Shown here: in pieces, positions 17,027 through 25,624 of the stretch
Numbering within the stretch: position 1 is the stretch's first letter
How the letters are laid out: every line of letters starts with the position of its first letter
Origin: Rhodobacteraceae bacterium S2214
GTDB taxonomy: Bacteria; Pseudomonadota; Alphaproteobacteria; Rhodobacterales; Rhodobacteraceae
DNA length: 64,000 nucleotides
Assembly (NCBI GenBank): GCA_025141675.1
Contig: CP081161.1
Span: 682,001-746,000, forward strand
Direction of reading: 5' to 3'
Notes under the pieces: model-generated
Seen by the model: the letters and a program-made list of their open reading frames with translations, nothing else
Told to the model about the DNA's origin: nothing
The model's database searches: none
Made by a program: the position numbers and the translations under genes

Positions 17027-17095
17027 ATGCGTTTATTTTCTATGGTTCTTTTTGCGAGTTATCTGGGCGTAGCGGTATTGGCTGCTGGCGTCTAA
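17027..17095 (+). CDS. Possible 22-residue single-helix micropeptide
   Basis: An ATG preceded by a GAGG ribosome site 8 bases upstream opens a frame of 22 codons closed by TAA: one basic residue after Met, then an almost wholly hydrophobic stretch (LFSMVLFASYLGVAVLAAGV). This fits a small membrane peptide or a secretion leader. It lies alone between cobO and the 95-residue gene. Length is far below statistical significance; the ribosome site and the hydrophobic composition are the only support. Confidence 0.35.
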   Translation: MRLFSMVLFASYLGVAVLAAGV

Positions 17096-17120
17096 GCCGT
17101 CTCACCTTTCCAATCCCAAA

Positions 17121-17148
17121 CAAAAAAAACAGGGACCGAAGTCCCTGT
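17121..17148 (-). terminator. Rho-independent terminator of the 95-residue gene
   Basis: On the minus strand: 8-bp stem ACAGGGAC / GTCCCTGT with a TTCG tetraloop, then eight T residues. 61 bases past the stop of the 17210-17497 gene. Very strong by eye. Confidence 0.88.
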
Positions 17149-17209
17149 AGGTTCACTGTGCGGAGTAGCGCATTCAGTGGGTTACGTACTCTGTGAGCGG
17201 TCACTGTGG

Positions 17210-17497
17210 TTATGGGGCACGTTCATTGGGGGTCGTAATAAAACGGCTGGTTGGTAGCCTGTGGACGTCGTTTGGGTCTAGCGAACCACGGTCAGCGTAT
17301 TCGTCGTCAGGCATCAAGGCGCGCTTTAAGACGATGGGAAGCGCAAGGCCAAGCAAGTAGGCGACGATACAAGAGAGTGCGTTAAGTCCTAGAGGCTCGC
17401 AAGCCATCTGCACGAGATGTGCACACACAAGCGACGCCATAAGTGTCGGTATAGACAGGTAGCGCGGGTTGCGTTGCGTTGGCGTTTTGTAAGTCAT
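17210..17497 (-). CDS. Small membrane protein, function unknown
   Basis: 95 residues with a hydrophobic core (about 17-58) that can form two helices, LMASLVCAHLVQMA and LSCIVAYLLGLALPIVL, and a hydrophilic tail with acidic and proline residues (MPDDEYADRGSLDPNDV). No family recognised. It has its own strong terminator. It and the next LysR gene use more A/T at third codon positions than the surrounding cob genes, which may mean later acquisition (inference from reading, not calculated). Confidence 0.6.
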   Translation of the reverse strand: MTYKTPTQRNPRYLSIPTLMASLVCAHLVQMACEPLGLNALSCIVAYLLGLALPIVLKRALMPDDEYADRGSLDPNDVHRLPTSRFITTPNERAP

Positions 17498-17607
17498 TTT
17501 GTATCCTACTCTTTCGTATCGTTACCTTACGTAACAACATTCCTCATGGCGACGTGAACATTTGCAGCAGTACCTCTGCAATTCTGCAGCCGGATATCTG
17601 TGGGTAA

Positions 17608-17621
17608 TGCGCATATGCGCA
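17608..17621. promoter_or_regulatory. 14-bp perfect palindrome upstream of the LysR gene
   Basis: TGCGCATATGCGCA, fully self-complementary, 132 bases before the LysR ATG. Immediately downstream is TATACT (17623-17628), a plausible -10 box, though no good -35 box is spaced with it. A dimeric regulator could occlude this promoter. The surrounding 255 bases (17498-17752) hold no gene I can support. Confidence 0.4.
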
Positions 17622-17752
17622 CTATACTTACGGGCAGGTTAAATGCGCTGTTGGGGCGCTTCTTAGTCTCTTGCACCTGTTCTCTGATCGTTAGGCATGC
17701 CCCATACGTCAAATGGTTAGTTTTGGAATTACCATGATGGGGATCAACCGAA

Positions 17753-18601
17753 ATGATGGATTGGAACGACCTGCAATATGTGCTGGCTTTGAAAGAAGGC
17801 GGAACAATGAAGCAGGCCGCTATACTATTGAGAACAGACCCTACGACGGTTTCGCGACATATTAAGCGGATCGCGATCCATTTCGAGACAGACCTGTTCA
17901 AGATGCAGAAGGGTGGGAAATGGGTTCTCACGACGCAGGGCGAAGAACTGACGACCTTAGCAAAGAATTTCAAAAAGGGTTTGGATCAATTTCAACTTGG
18001 TGAAGGTGGTTCTACAGAGTGCGAGACAATTGTAATTACGTCGCTTGAATTCTTGTTGACCCATTATCTGTCGCCGAAAATTGAAAGCGGAATGAATTGC
18101 TTTCCCGATACGAAATTGTCGCTGGTCGCCGCGGATCGACGGTTGTCTTTGGCGTATGGCGAAGCAGACATCGCATTGCGTTTTGGTCGGCCGACAGAAG
18201 GCCATCTCATTACCAGCAAAATTGCGGACATTTCTTTTGACTTGGTCCAATTACGCGGAACGAAACCGAAAGAATGGATTGGTCTGCAAGAAGACCTGGA
18301 TTGGACGCCGGACATGCGTGGCGGCGTTGGGCACTTCGGAAAGCCTCCGATCTTGCGCGTGTCGTCATATGCCGCAGCCCGTGAAGCCGCGATAGCAACG
18401 GGCCATGCCACGGTGGGCCCATCGGTTATCATGCGCGAAGGCGGCCAGCTGGAAACCATGCCGGATACATCACCGGTTCACCGCGAAGTTTGGAGCGTCA
18501 TCCACGAAACCCGCCGGTTGAGCCAGCGGTTGGCTGCGGTCCGCACATGGATCAAGAACGCTGTGCTTGAGATGCAGCTACAGCAACACAACATGGCGTA
18601 G
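17753..18601 (+). CDS. LysR-family transcriptional regulator
   Basis: 282 residues. The N-terminal winged helix is clear: WNDLQYVLALKEGGTMKQAAILLRTDPTTVSRHIKRI, with wing GGKWVLTTQGEEL to about residue 66. The effector domain (from about 88) starts IVITSLEFLLTHYLSP and contains DIALRFGRP, the common small-ligand fold. Two consecutive ATGs (17753, 17756) could start it. LysR members usually control a divergent gene; the nearest divergent gene is the small membrane protein at 17210. Its end is 3 bases from the cobN end. Confidence 0.87.
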   Translation: MMDWNDLQYVLALKEGGTMKQAAILLRTDPTTVSRHIKRIAIHFETDLFKMQKGGKWVLTTQGEELTTLAKNFKKGLDQFQLGEGGSTECETIVITSLEFLLTHYLSPKIESGMNCFPDTKLSLVAADRRLSLAYGEADIALRFGRPTEGHLITSKIADISFDLVQLRGTKPKEWIGLQEDLDWTPDMRGGVGHFGKPPILRVSSYAAAREAAIATGHATVGPSVIMREGGQLETMPDTSPVHREVWSVIHETRRLSQRLAAVRTWIKNAVLEMQLQQHNMA

Positions 18602-18604
18602 CGG

Positions 18605-21600
18605 TTACGGAACCGCCGCGACGATTTCCTGAATACGTGCCGCCGCCGAATTGGATCGCGGCTGCCAAAGATCCCGATCAATCGCTTCTTGCAGCCTTTG
18701 TGCGATTTCGATCAATGCGGGCGCGTTGTGTTCGTTGATGAAATCTCGGACGGTGTCGTCCTCCAAAAATGCGTTCTCGACAAGATCGAAATGGTGATTG
18801 CGAACGGCACCAGTCGTTGCCGCAAATGCGAACAGATAGTCCACGGTCGCGGCCATCTCAAACGCGCCCTTGTAGCCGTGCCGCATGACCCCGTTGATCC
18901 ATTTAGGATTCACTACGCGGGACCGCACAACCCGCCCGATTTCATCTTCGAGCGTACGAATGACAGGGCGTTCGGGGCGGGAATGGTCGTTGTGGTAGAT
19001 CGGGCGATCCTGACCTTGCAACGTGCTGATGGCAGCGGCGGCCCCGCCTTCGAATTGGTAATAATCGTCACTATCGAGGATATCGTGTTCGCGGTTGTCT
19101 TGGTTTTGCACGACGGCTTCGGTCTGGGTCAGGCGTTGTTCAAAAGCAGCCCGCTTTTCTGCGCCATCATTGCCAGCGCCATAGGCGTATGATCCCCATG
19201 TCAGGTAGGCCTCGCCAAGGTCGGATTTGTCGGCCCAAAGGCGTTCGTCGATCATGGCTTGCAGGCCCGCACCATAGGCGCCGGGCTTTGATCCGAAGAC
19301 ACGGGCGGTATCTTCGCCTTTTTGGGCGCGTGCGGCGGCAGGGTTGAGATCAGCTGGCTCATCAAGCTCTTGGACGGCTTTAGCGGCAGAATCGACAAGC
19401 GTGATGAGTTGGGGGAACGCGTCTCGGAAGAAACCGGAAATACGCAAGGTGACGTCGACGCGCGGGCGGCCAAGCACGCCTTGTGGAAGGATTTCGAAAC
19501 CGGTGACGCGACGGTTGGCGCTGTCCCACTTTGGTTTGACGCCCATAAGGGCGAGCGCCTGTGCGATGTCGTCGCCGCCAGTGCGCATGTTGGCGGTGCC
19601 CCAAGCGGTCAGAAGCATGGTGCGCGGCCAGTCGCCGTGGTCTTGCAGATGTTTTTCAATGAGTAGGTTTGCCGATTTCCACCCGAGCGCCCAAGCCGTC
19701 GGTGTGGGCACGGCCCGGCTATCGACGCTGTAGAAATTGCGCCCTGTAGGAAGCGTATCAAGCCGCCCGCGGGTGGGCGCGCCGGACGGGCCCGGTGTGA
19801 CGAAGTGCCCTGCAAGGGCGGTGAGGAGCGCCGCTGACTCTGCCGGGCCACATTGCGTGACTTTGGGCGTTATGTTCGCGGCGATCTCGTCGAGGACGGG
19901 TTGTGACGCTCGTGGGACTACGCCCACATCGCCCCACCCCCCGTCCCGCAGGAGGTGCTGAGACAGAATTTCAAGGCGTTCGACCGTATCCCCGTTTGTT
20001 CGCCACTTGTCGGATGTGAGTCCCCCGAGCAGTTCAGGTTTTTCGAGTGCGGGCGCAGCCAGATCGCAATCAAGCGGGTCAATTGTCAGGTCGAGGTCTG
20101 ACGCGATCGCCCGAAGTAGCGAAGCATTCCCATCTTTCCCTTCACCGCGCGGTACGCGTGCTAGGGCGATTGTCAGGTCGCGGGCAAGATCATCAGTCGG
20201 CGATTGTCCGAAGATATGCAGACCGTCCCGAATTTGCGCTTCTTTCAATTCACATAGGTAGGCGTCAAGCTTTGCCAGATCGCTGTCTTGGTCACCGGTG
20301 AAGGCTGCATCTTTGGACAATCCGCTGACATCTGAAAGCGATAGGATTTCGCGGCGCAGGTGGTCGATGCGACGTGGGTCAACGCCTGCAGCCTCATAGT
20401 ATTCGTCGACCAGCGCTTCGAGATTGCGCAGTGGTCCGTAGCTTTCCGCCCGTGTTAGCGGTGGCGTCAGGTGATCTATGATCACCGCTGATGTCCGGCG
20501 TTTGGCCTGGGTTCCTTCGCCCGGATCGTTGACGATGAATGGGTAGATATGGGGCGTTGGGCCAAAGACGGCTTCGGGCCAGCAGGTTTCCGATAGCGCC
20601 ACGGCTTTGCCCGGCAGCCATTCGAGGTTGCCGTGTTTGCCCATGTGAATAAGGGCGTCAGCGCCCCAGTGGTGCCGCAGGTAGAAGTAGAAGGCGAGGT
20701 AATTGTGCGGCGGTACGAGGTCCGGAGAATGGTAGGTTTCGGTCGGGTCGATGTTGTATCCCCGTGCCGGTTGCAGGGCCACGACGGCATTTCCGAAGTG
20801 ATGGATGCTGAGTTTGAAACCCGCGGATTGTGCATCCGTCTTTTCGCTGATGAAGGGATCGGCATCGGGCGTCCCCCATCTGTCTGTGATCTGTTGTTTG
20901 ACGTCCCAAGGGAGCGCGTTGAATTGCTGCTCATAGACATCAAGCGGCAGGTACGATCCGCCGTCTGTATCTGCCCGATCCGTGAGCCAGTTTGTCGGCC
21001 CTGCCATGATCTGATCCATCAGAGATTTGGCGTCACTCGGAGCATCGATTTTGTACCCTGCGTCTTTCAAAAGCGTGAGCGCGTGGATTGTAGCTGCGGG
21101 TGTATCCAGGCCTACGCCGTTTGCTAACCGTCCGTCTTTGTTAGGATAATTGGCAAGGATGAGGGCGGTCTTTTTGTTTTCCGCGGGTGTTTCCCGCAGC
21201 TTTGCCCAGTTTGCGGTGAGCTGTGTGACGAAATCAATTCTGTCGCCGCGTGCTTGGTAGGTGGCAATGGGGCATTCGGTGGCTTCGTCGAAGAAGGCTT
21301 CGCCTTTGAAGCTGACTGCGCGGGACAGCACGCGCCCGTCGACTTCGGGCAGGGCCACGTTCATCGCGATGTCGCGTGCGGATAGGCCTTGGGGGCTGTC
21401 TGCCCATGCGTCTTCGGAAGCGCTGGACAGGATGACCTGGAACACCGGTGCGTTGTTTGCAGAGCCCATAGTTAAAGGGTTTTGCGGGCTGTCGTCGCCG
21501 TCGTGGGGCGACCCAACGGCGAAGGCTGTGCAGTTCAGGATTACCGAAGGCGGTGCGTCTTGGAATATCTGGTCGAGCGTCGCTACGGACAGTGGATCTT

Positions 21601-22321
21601 TCAATGACGCCACGAAAACCGGCATCGGTTGAAGTTCCGCACGCAGCAGGGATTTCACCAGTCTGTTGATCGGATTGAGCCCGCCGCCCTGCACCAAAGC
21701 ACGGTAAAAAATGATTGGCACAACGCGTGCACAAGGCGTGCACAATGCGTGCACCGCCGCGACCGACGAAATGCCGGTTCCAGGCCAGTAAACGCCTGCC
21801 CGTAAAAGCGGCGACGCGGCCTGCGGTTTGGTCCCGCCATCAATGATGGCCTGCGCATAGCTGAGGAAGTTTGTGCTGTTCTGCGGCCCGCCTTCAACCA
21901 AATAGGACCAGAGCGCGTCATAGTCGTCGTTGGCGCATGTGCTGAGATCACGCAGTTCTTGATCGGGCTTGTCGTCACCGGGTAGCGCGACAAAGGTGAC
22001 GCCTGCTTCGCGTAGGCGTGCGGCGTATTGCACAAGGCCGTATTTCCAATAACCCGCACCGCCCAGAACACGCGCGATCACGAGGCGCGACTTGGTTGCG
22101 CAATTGTCGAGGTGCAGGTCGACAGACATCGGATGCTGGAGGTGCATCATATTGGCGAGCCGCAGGGACGGTGGATTGTCCATTTCGGCACGCGCCTCAG
22201 ACAAGGCTGCCAGTTCTGTGTCCGCCGCAGAGATCACGATGACGTCCGCAGGGGTTTGCCCGAGGTCGACTGGTTCTTGTCCGTCGTCGATTGCACCGGG
22301 GGTGGCGGCTAGCAGGTGCAT
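18605..22321 (-). CDS. cobN: Cobaltochelatase subunit CobN
   Basis: The large subunit of the ATP-dependent aerobic cobaltochelatase (with CobS and CobT) that inserts cobalt into hydrogenobyrinic acid a,c-diamide. 1238 residues, normal for CobN. Recognised segments: YWKYGLVQYAARLREAGVTF, VIHMGKHGNLEWLPGKA (here ALIHMGKHGNLEWLPGKAVAL), the ETYHSPDLVPPHNYLAFYFYL metal-site region, PTGRNFYSVDSRAVPT and LTAWGTANMRTGGDD. CobS and CobT are not in this window. It lies downstream of cobW and a GNAT gene on the same strand but is separated by a small plus-strand gene, so it probably has its own promoter. Confidence 0.96.
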   Translation of the reverse strand: MHLLAATPGAIDDGQEPVDLGQTPADVIVISAADTELAALSEARAEMDNPPSLRLANMMHLQHPMSVDLHLDNCATKSRLVIARVLGGAGYWKYGLVQYAARLREAGVTFVALPGDDKPDQELRDLSTCANDDYDALWSYLVEGGPQNSTNFLSYAQAIIDGGTKPQAASPLLRAGVYWPGTGISSVAAVHALCTPCARVVPIIFYRALVQGGGLNPINRLVKSLLRAELQPMPVFVASLKDPLSVATLDQIFQDAPPSVILNCTAFAVGSPHDGDDSPQNPLTMGSANNAPVFQVILSSASEDAWADSPQGLSARDIAMNVALPEVDGRVLSRAVSFKGEAFFDEATECPIATYQARGDRIDFVTQLTANWAKLRETPAENKKTALILANYPNKDGRLANGVGLDTPAATIHALTLLKDAGYKIDAPSDAKSLMDQIMAGPTNWLTDRADTDGGSYLPLDVYEQQFNALPWDVKQQITDRWGTPDADPFISEKTDAQSAGFKLSIHHFGNAVVALQPARGYNIDPTETYHSPDLVPPHNYLAFYFYLRHHWGADALIHMGKHGNLEWLPGKAVALSETCWPEAVFGPTPHIYPFIVNDPGEGTQAKRRTSAVIIDHLTPPLTRAESYGPLRNLEALVDEYYEAAGVDPRRIDHLRREILSLSDVSGLSKDAAFTGDQDSDLAKLDAYLCELKEAQIRDGLHIFGQSPTDDLARDLTIALARVPRGEGKDGNASLLRAIASDLDLTIDPLDCDLAAPALEKPELLGGLTSDKWRTNGDTVERLEILSQHLLRDGGWGDVGVVPRASQPVLDEIAANITPKVTQCGPAESAALLTALAGHFVTPGPSGAPTRGRLDTLPTGRNFYSVDSRAVPTPTAWALGWKSANLLIEKHLQDHGDWPRTMLLTAWGTANMRTGGDDIAQALALMGVKPKWDSANRRVTGFEILPQGVLGRPRVDVTLRISGFFRDAFPQLITLVDSAAKAVQELDEPADLNPAAARAQKGEDTARVFGSKPGAYGAGLQAMIDERLWADKSDLGEAYLTWGSYAYGAGNDGAEKRAAFEQRLTQTEAVVQNQDNREHDILDSDDYYQFEGGAAAAISTLQGQDRPIYHNDHSRPERPVIRTLEDEIGRVVRSRVVNPKWINGVMRHGYKGAFEMAATVDYLFAFAATTGAVRNHHFDLVENAFLEDDTVRDFINEHNAPALIEIAQRLQEAIDRDLWQPRSNSAAARIQEIVAAVP

Positions 22322-22368
22322 CTGGTTGGACCTCGTGTTAGGTGCGCCTCAAATGAGAGGTTTGGATC

Positions 22369-22533
22369 ATGGATTATAAAGCTGCGGGTGCCCCCAAGAA
22401 GGGCAAAAACCAACCGCGTCATAGTGAACACAACGCACACGGGTCCGGCAAAAAGCCGTTTGGCGCGCGTGAAACGAAAGCGGAATTGCTGGCGCGGATG
22501 AAAGCCGCGGCTGAAGCGAAGAAAGCAAAGTGA
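22369..22533 (+). CDS. Small basic protein (54 residues), function unknown
   Basis: The frame starts at the ATG of MDYKAAGAPKKGKNQPRH and ends TGA. Very rich in Lys and Ala with almost no hydrophobic residues apart from an amphipathic C-terminal helix (AELLARMKAAAEAKKAK). The N-terminal half (KKGKNQPRHSEHNAHGSGKK) looks disordered and nucleic-acid-like. A GAGAGG ribosome site lies 9 bases upstream. Sequences of this type recur as uncharacterised small proteins in Rhodobacteraceae (memory). A hairpin follows the stop. Divergent from cobN. Confidence 0.6.
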   Translation: MDYKAAGAPKKGKNQPRHSEHNAHGSGKKPFGARETKAELLARMKAAAEAKKAK

Positions 22534-22537
22534 GAAT

Positions 22538-22582
22538 GGGGGCCAGCCCCCAAACCCCCGAGGTATTTTTGACCAAAAGAAG
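22538..22582. terminator. Hairpin plus conserved tail between convergent genes
   Basis: GGGGGC - CA - GCCCCC stem (22538-22551), then a C-rich tract, a GAGGTATTTTT motif and ACCAAAAGAAG. It sits between the 54-residue gene (plus) and the GNAT gene (minus). The same kind of hairpin-plus-TATTTTT/AAAAGAAG tail is common between genes in Roseobacter genomes (memory), so it is probably a bidirectional terminator belonging to a dispersed family. Confidence 0.6.
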
Positions 22583-22597
22583 AGCCGCCGGGGCGCG

Positions 22598-23050
22598 TCA
22601 TGTCAGGGGTTTTTCCATGAAGATGGAAGAACCTGCTGCATTGTAGGGCGGGAATGCGTCGCAGCGTTTGAATCCGTGGGATTCGTAGAGTTTGTGGGCT
22701 GCGTGTAAAACGTCGCCGGTTTCCAATTTCATCATTGTTGCACCCGCGTCCCGCGCTGAGTCTTCGAGTTGGCGCAGGATTGCGCCTGCCACGCCTTTGC
22801 CGCGTGCGTCTTCGGACACGAACATTGATTTTACCTCTGCGTAGTCAGGTTTCAGCGCGATTGCGCCAGTGCCCAGAACCGTGCCGTTTTCGCGTGCCGT
22901 GTAGAATTTGATGTCTGGTGACACGAGGTCATCGACGTCGAGATAGAAGTTATCTTCGGGCGGAAACAGGGATTCCATCAACGCGTGGCTTGCTTTGAGC
23001 AGCGCTGTGGTTGCGGGTTCATGCGGGTCAGTTTCCGCCACGATGATCAT
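22598..23050 (-). CDS. GNAT-family N-acetyltransferase
   Basis: 150 residues with the acetyl-CoA-binding GNAT core: GTGAIALKPDYAEVKSMFV, then the pyrophosphate loop DARGKGVAGAIL (R/Q-x-x-G-x-G/A form) and KLYESHGFKRCDAFPPY. Homologues acetylate small amines or protein N-termini; the substrate is not predictable. Its start overlaps the cobW stop by 4 bases, so the two are translationally coupled, an odd partner for a cobalamin gene. Confidence 0.85.
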   Translation of the reverse strand: MIIVAETDPHEPATTALLKASHALMESLFPPEDNFYLDVDDLVSPDIKFYTARENGTVLGTGAIALKPDYAEVKSMFVSEDARGKGVAGAILRQLEDSARDAGATMMKLETGDVLHAAHKLYESHGFKRCDAFPPYNAAGSSIFMEKPLT

Positions 23051-24123
23051 GCTGTCAGCGCTTTTGTGATGGCTGCTTGGTCAAGTCCAGCTTCGCCGAT
23101 GACAACCAGACGTGTTTCGCGTGGTGCGTCGCCGAAGGGTTGGTCGAAGTAGGTATCGACCCGCGGACCAACCGCCTGCAGCGTTTGCCGCATGGGTTTG
23201 CCTGTGACCGCGACGAAGCCTTTGAGGCGCAGGATATTGTGCGCGCGGATTGTGTCGCTGACTTGCGTGGCGAAGGTTGCCGCATCAGCGATTTCGCCCC
23301 GTGTGACGATGAAGGATTCGAATTCGTCGTGGCCGTGTTCATGTTCGTGATCATGGTGATGATCGTCGTCGTGGTGGTCATCATCGTGGTGGTGATGATG
23401 ATGGTGGATTTCGTGGCGGGCTTCGAGGTCGGCCTCTGATCCGATGCCTTGGCCAAGCAGTACGTCGACAGGTAGGGCGCCCATGGCGGCCTTGACGACT
23501 TGCACGCCAGCGCGGCTGTCGGTTTTGAGTTTGGTGGTTAACGTTGTGACCTCGTTGTCGGACAGCAGGTCTGCCTTGTTCACGACGATCATGTCGGCAC
23601 ATGCGATCTGGTCTTCGAACAATTCGGACAAGGGCGTTTCATGGTCGAGGTTTTCGTCCTGCGCCCGTTGCGCGTCGACTGCCGCGATGTTGTGCGCGAA
23701 TTGGCCGTCGGTGACAGCGCGCCCGTCCACGACGGTCACGACGCCGTCCACGGTGACTTTGGTTGAAATGCCGGGCCAGTTGAAGGCGCGGACAAGTGGT
23801 TGCGGCAGGGCAAGGCCGGAGGTTTCGATCACGATGTGGTCGGGTTTTGGATCGCGGGCCAGAAGCTGCTCCATCGTTGGGATGAAATCATCCGCCACGG
23901 TGCAGCAGATGCAGCCGTTGGACAGTTCAACGATATCGTCTTCGGTGCAGACCTCGTCGCCGCAGCCTTTGAGGATGTCGCCATCAACGCCAAGATCGCC
24001 GAATTCATTGATGATCAGCGCGATCCGTTTGCCCTCTGCGTTTTGCAGCATGTGCCGGATGAGCGTGGTTTTGCCGGCCCCAAGGAAGCCGGTGACGACG
24101 GTGGCGGGAATTTTAGCTGCCAT
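23047..24123 (-). CDS. cobW: CobW-type G3E GTPase metallochaperone
   Basis: A 358-residue COG0523 GTPase linked to cobalt delivery for B12 synthesis. Walker A GFLGAGKTT at 12-20; the metal-binding CICC at 71-74 inside SNGCICCTVADDF; NKAD nucleotide motif near residue 186; CobW C-terminal domain from about 265. Between the two domains is a His/Asp-rich linker of about 30 residues (ten-plus His with Asp pairs), a probable metal-binding or storage loop. It lies divergent from a DUF1636 gene and just upstream of GNAT and cobN, which is the usual cobW-cobN association. Confidence 0.94.
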   Translation of the reverse strand: MAAKIPATVVTGFLGAGKTTLIRHMLQNAEGKRIALIINEFGDLGVDGDILKGCGDEVCTEDDIVELSNGCICCTVADDFIPTMEQLLARDPKPDHIVIETSGLALPQPLVRAFNWPGISTKVTVDGVVTVVDGRAVTDGQFAHNIAAVDAQRAQDENLDHETPLSELFEDQIACADMIVVNKADLLSDNEVTTLTTKLKTDSRAGVQVVKAAMGALPVDVLLGQGIGSEADLEARHEIHHHHHHHDDDHHDDDHHHDHEHEHGHDEFESFIVTRGEIADAATFATQVSDTIRAHNILRLKGFVAVTGKPMRQTLQAVGPRVDTYFDQPFGDAPRETRLVVIGEAGLDQAAITKALTA

Positions 24124-24164
24124 GATGTATGTCCAATGTCTGGGTGGCTTGGTATGGGATCATT

Positions 24165-24479
24165 ATGACCAAGCGACTTGTGATTTGTAAAACCTGTGAC
24201 GGACCCGGTGTGGCGCTTGCAGATGCGTTGCGCGGGCGGGCGACAGGGTGGGAAGTTGTGATGCACGAATGCCTGTCGGCCTGTGCAGAGCCTGTGTCGA
24301 TGGCCGTCCAAGCAGATGGAAAGGCCACGTATGTGTTTGCCGGACTGACCGACGCGGATGCGGATGATGCGGTGGCATTTGCGCGGTTGTATGATGACAC
24401 AGATGACGGATGGGTGGCTGACGCCCGGCCTGCCGGACGGCTGCGGTTTTGTTTGAAGACGCGGGTGCCAGCACTGTAG
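24165..24479 (+). CDS. DUF1636 protein (cysteine-rich, thioredoxin-like ferredoxin pattern)
   Basis: 104 residues, DUF1636 family. Cysteines appear as CKTC at 7-10 and CLSAC near 37-41, a spacing that recalls the four-cysteine thioredoxin-fold [2Fe-2S] ferredoxins (inference). A paralogue of different length lies at 35148-35531 next to cobC. Both are beside cobalamin genes, and the family is frequently found there. Start at MTKRLVICKTC; 12 codons of open frame precede it. It runs opposite to its neighbours: divergent from cobW and convergent with the protein after cbtA, with a 1-base gap. Confidence 0.78.
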   Translation: MTKRLVICKTCDGPGVALADALRGRATGWEVVMHECLSACAEPVSMAVQADGKATYVFAGLTDADADDAVAFARLYDDTDDGWVADARPAGRLRFCLKTRVPAL

Positions 24480-24480
24480 G

Positions 24481-24927
24481 TCATGGGGCTGTGATCTCGA
24501 CGGCCAGTGGTTGCCCGTCTTTGCCCCATTCCGCGTGATTGTCGGCGTTGAGGGTGACGCGGATCACTTGGCCGGTCTCGATATGATCGATGTGGAACCA
24601 GTTGCTGTAAGCGCGCGCCAGTTTCACCCCGTCGATGTAGATGTGGGCGTGGCCTGTGCCTTGGGTCGGGTCTGTGTTGACCGTTTCTGGCGTGAAGGTG
24701 AAACCGTCCGCCATGATATGCAGGTTCGCCGCGTCGCCCATTTCCGGCATCAGCATGATGGACAGGTCGGGTGCTGTGCCTTCCCATTCCAGAAGGCCGG
24801 ACATGTCGTGGTCCATGTCGCCATGACCCGCATGGTCGTGTGATGACGGGCCCATGCCGCCAGCCACAAGAAACCCGCTGCCAAAGCCGAAGGTCAGGCC
24901 GATGATAAAGAGGAGGAGCAGACGCAT
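24481..24927 (-). CDS. Exported His-rich cupredoxin-like protein of the cbtAB operon
   Basis: 148 residues: an N-terminal membrane anchor or signal (MRLLLLFIIGLTFGFGSGFLV), a His/Asp/Met segment (HDHAGHGDMDHDM, about 30-42), then a beta domain with MADGFTFTPETVNTD and GHAHIYIDGVKLARAYSNW. The His/Met content and the H-x-H strand suggest periplasmic binding of a soft or borderline metal, here presumably cobalt because it follows cbtB and cbtA with a TGATG junction. I do not know a named family. Start at MRLLLL because the coupled junction fixes it. Confidence 0.7.
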   Translation of the reverse strand: MRLLLLFIIGLTFGFGSGFLVAGGMGPSSHDHAGHGDMDHDMSGLLEWEGTAPDLSIMLMPEMGDAANLHIMADGFTFTPETVNTDPTQGTGHAHIYIDGVKLARAYSNWFHIDHIETGQVIRVTLNADNHAEWGKDGQPLAVEITAP

Positions 24928-25610
24928 CACGCTTCTCCTAGATTTTTGGACCAAACCGCGCCGAGCAGCAGGCCAAGCACCGCCCAGACGGCAAGGCCCG
25001 TGCCGATGGCGCGTGCCGCGAATTCGGCGCCCAGTTCAGGTGGGGCGGGTCCGGTCAAGGTGTCGGGCATGGGCGCGCCGATGATATGCGGTGCGGCGAG
25101 CAGGATGATGGCAACGCCCCACATCGCCCAATTGCGTCCAAAGGCGACGAACCACAGGCCAAGGCCCGTTGCCGCAACCGTGGCGAACCACCAGATTTGC
25201 CGCGCTTCGACATCAGCGGCGTTCATGCCGGGGAGTTCTGGGGCAAGGCCAAAGGCGGGGGCCATCTGTACGGTGATCCAACCCGCGACGCCCCAGATCA
25301 GTCCTGTGCGTGCTGTGATTGGTTGACCACGTTCTTCGGCAAAGACCATCAGCGCGAGTAGCATAAGCGCGTAGCCCACGTAGATCAGCGCAGAGAACAT
25401 GATGCTGAGACCATCGCGCATAATGTCGATGCCGCCTTCGTGTGCGACATGGGCCGCGGACGGATCAGCACCGAAATGAGTTAATGCACCGGTTTCAAAC
25501 AATTCAGCGTGTAGCAGAATAGGCTGCACGAATGCGAATTGGAGCACGGCTGCGAACAGACCTGCCCCAAAGCCAGCGATCAATGCGCTGACGACAACTT
25601 TGCTAAACAT
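24927..25610 (-). CDS. cbtA: CbtA, predicted cobalt transporter subunit
   Basis: 227 residues with about six transmembrane helices, family CbtA (TIGR02458/PF09490 by memory). Helices at about 5-25, 60-85, 95-115, 130-150, 160-180 and 200-225 are separated by short loops, some with His. With CbtB it forms a proposed cobalt uptake system found almost only behind B12 riboswitches. Second in the riboswitch-led transcript riboswitch-cbtB-cbtA-exported protein; 14 bases after cbtB. Confidence 0.9.
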   Translation of the reverse strand: MFSKVVVSALIAGFGAGLFAAVLQFAFVQPILLHAELFETGALTHFGADPSAAHVAHEGGIDIMRDGLSIMFSALIYVGYALMLLALMVFAEERGQPITARTGLIWGVAGWITVQMAPAFGLAPELPGMNAADVEARQIWWFATVAATGLGLWFVAFGRNWAMWGVAIILLAAPHIIGAPMPDTLTGPAPPELGAEFAARAIGTGLAVWAVLGLLLGAVWSKNLGEA

Positions 25611-25624
25611 GACGTGTGGTGTGT

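Noticed and set aside
17527..17973. 148-codon minus-strand frame overlapping LysR
   Set aside because: Antisense to the helix-turn-helix of LysR, no ribosome site and no family resemblance.
23320..23420. Run of CATCATCAC-like triplets looking like a microsatellite or CRISPR-like array
   Set aside because: It is the in-frame codon run for the His/Asp-rich linker of CobW.
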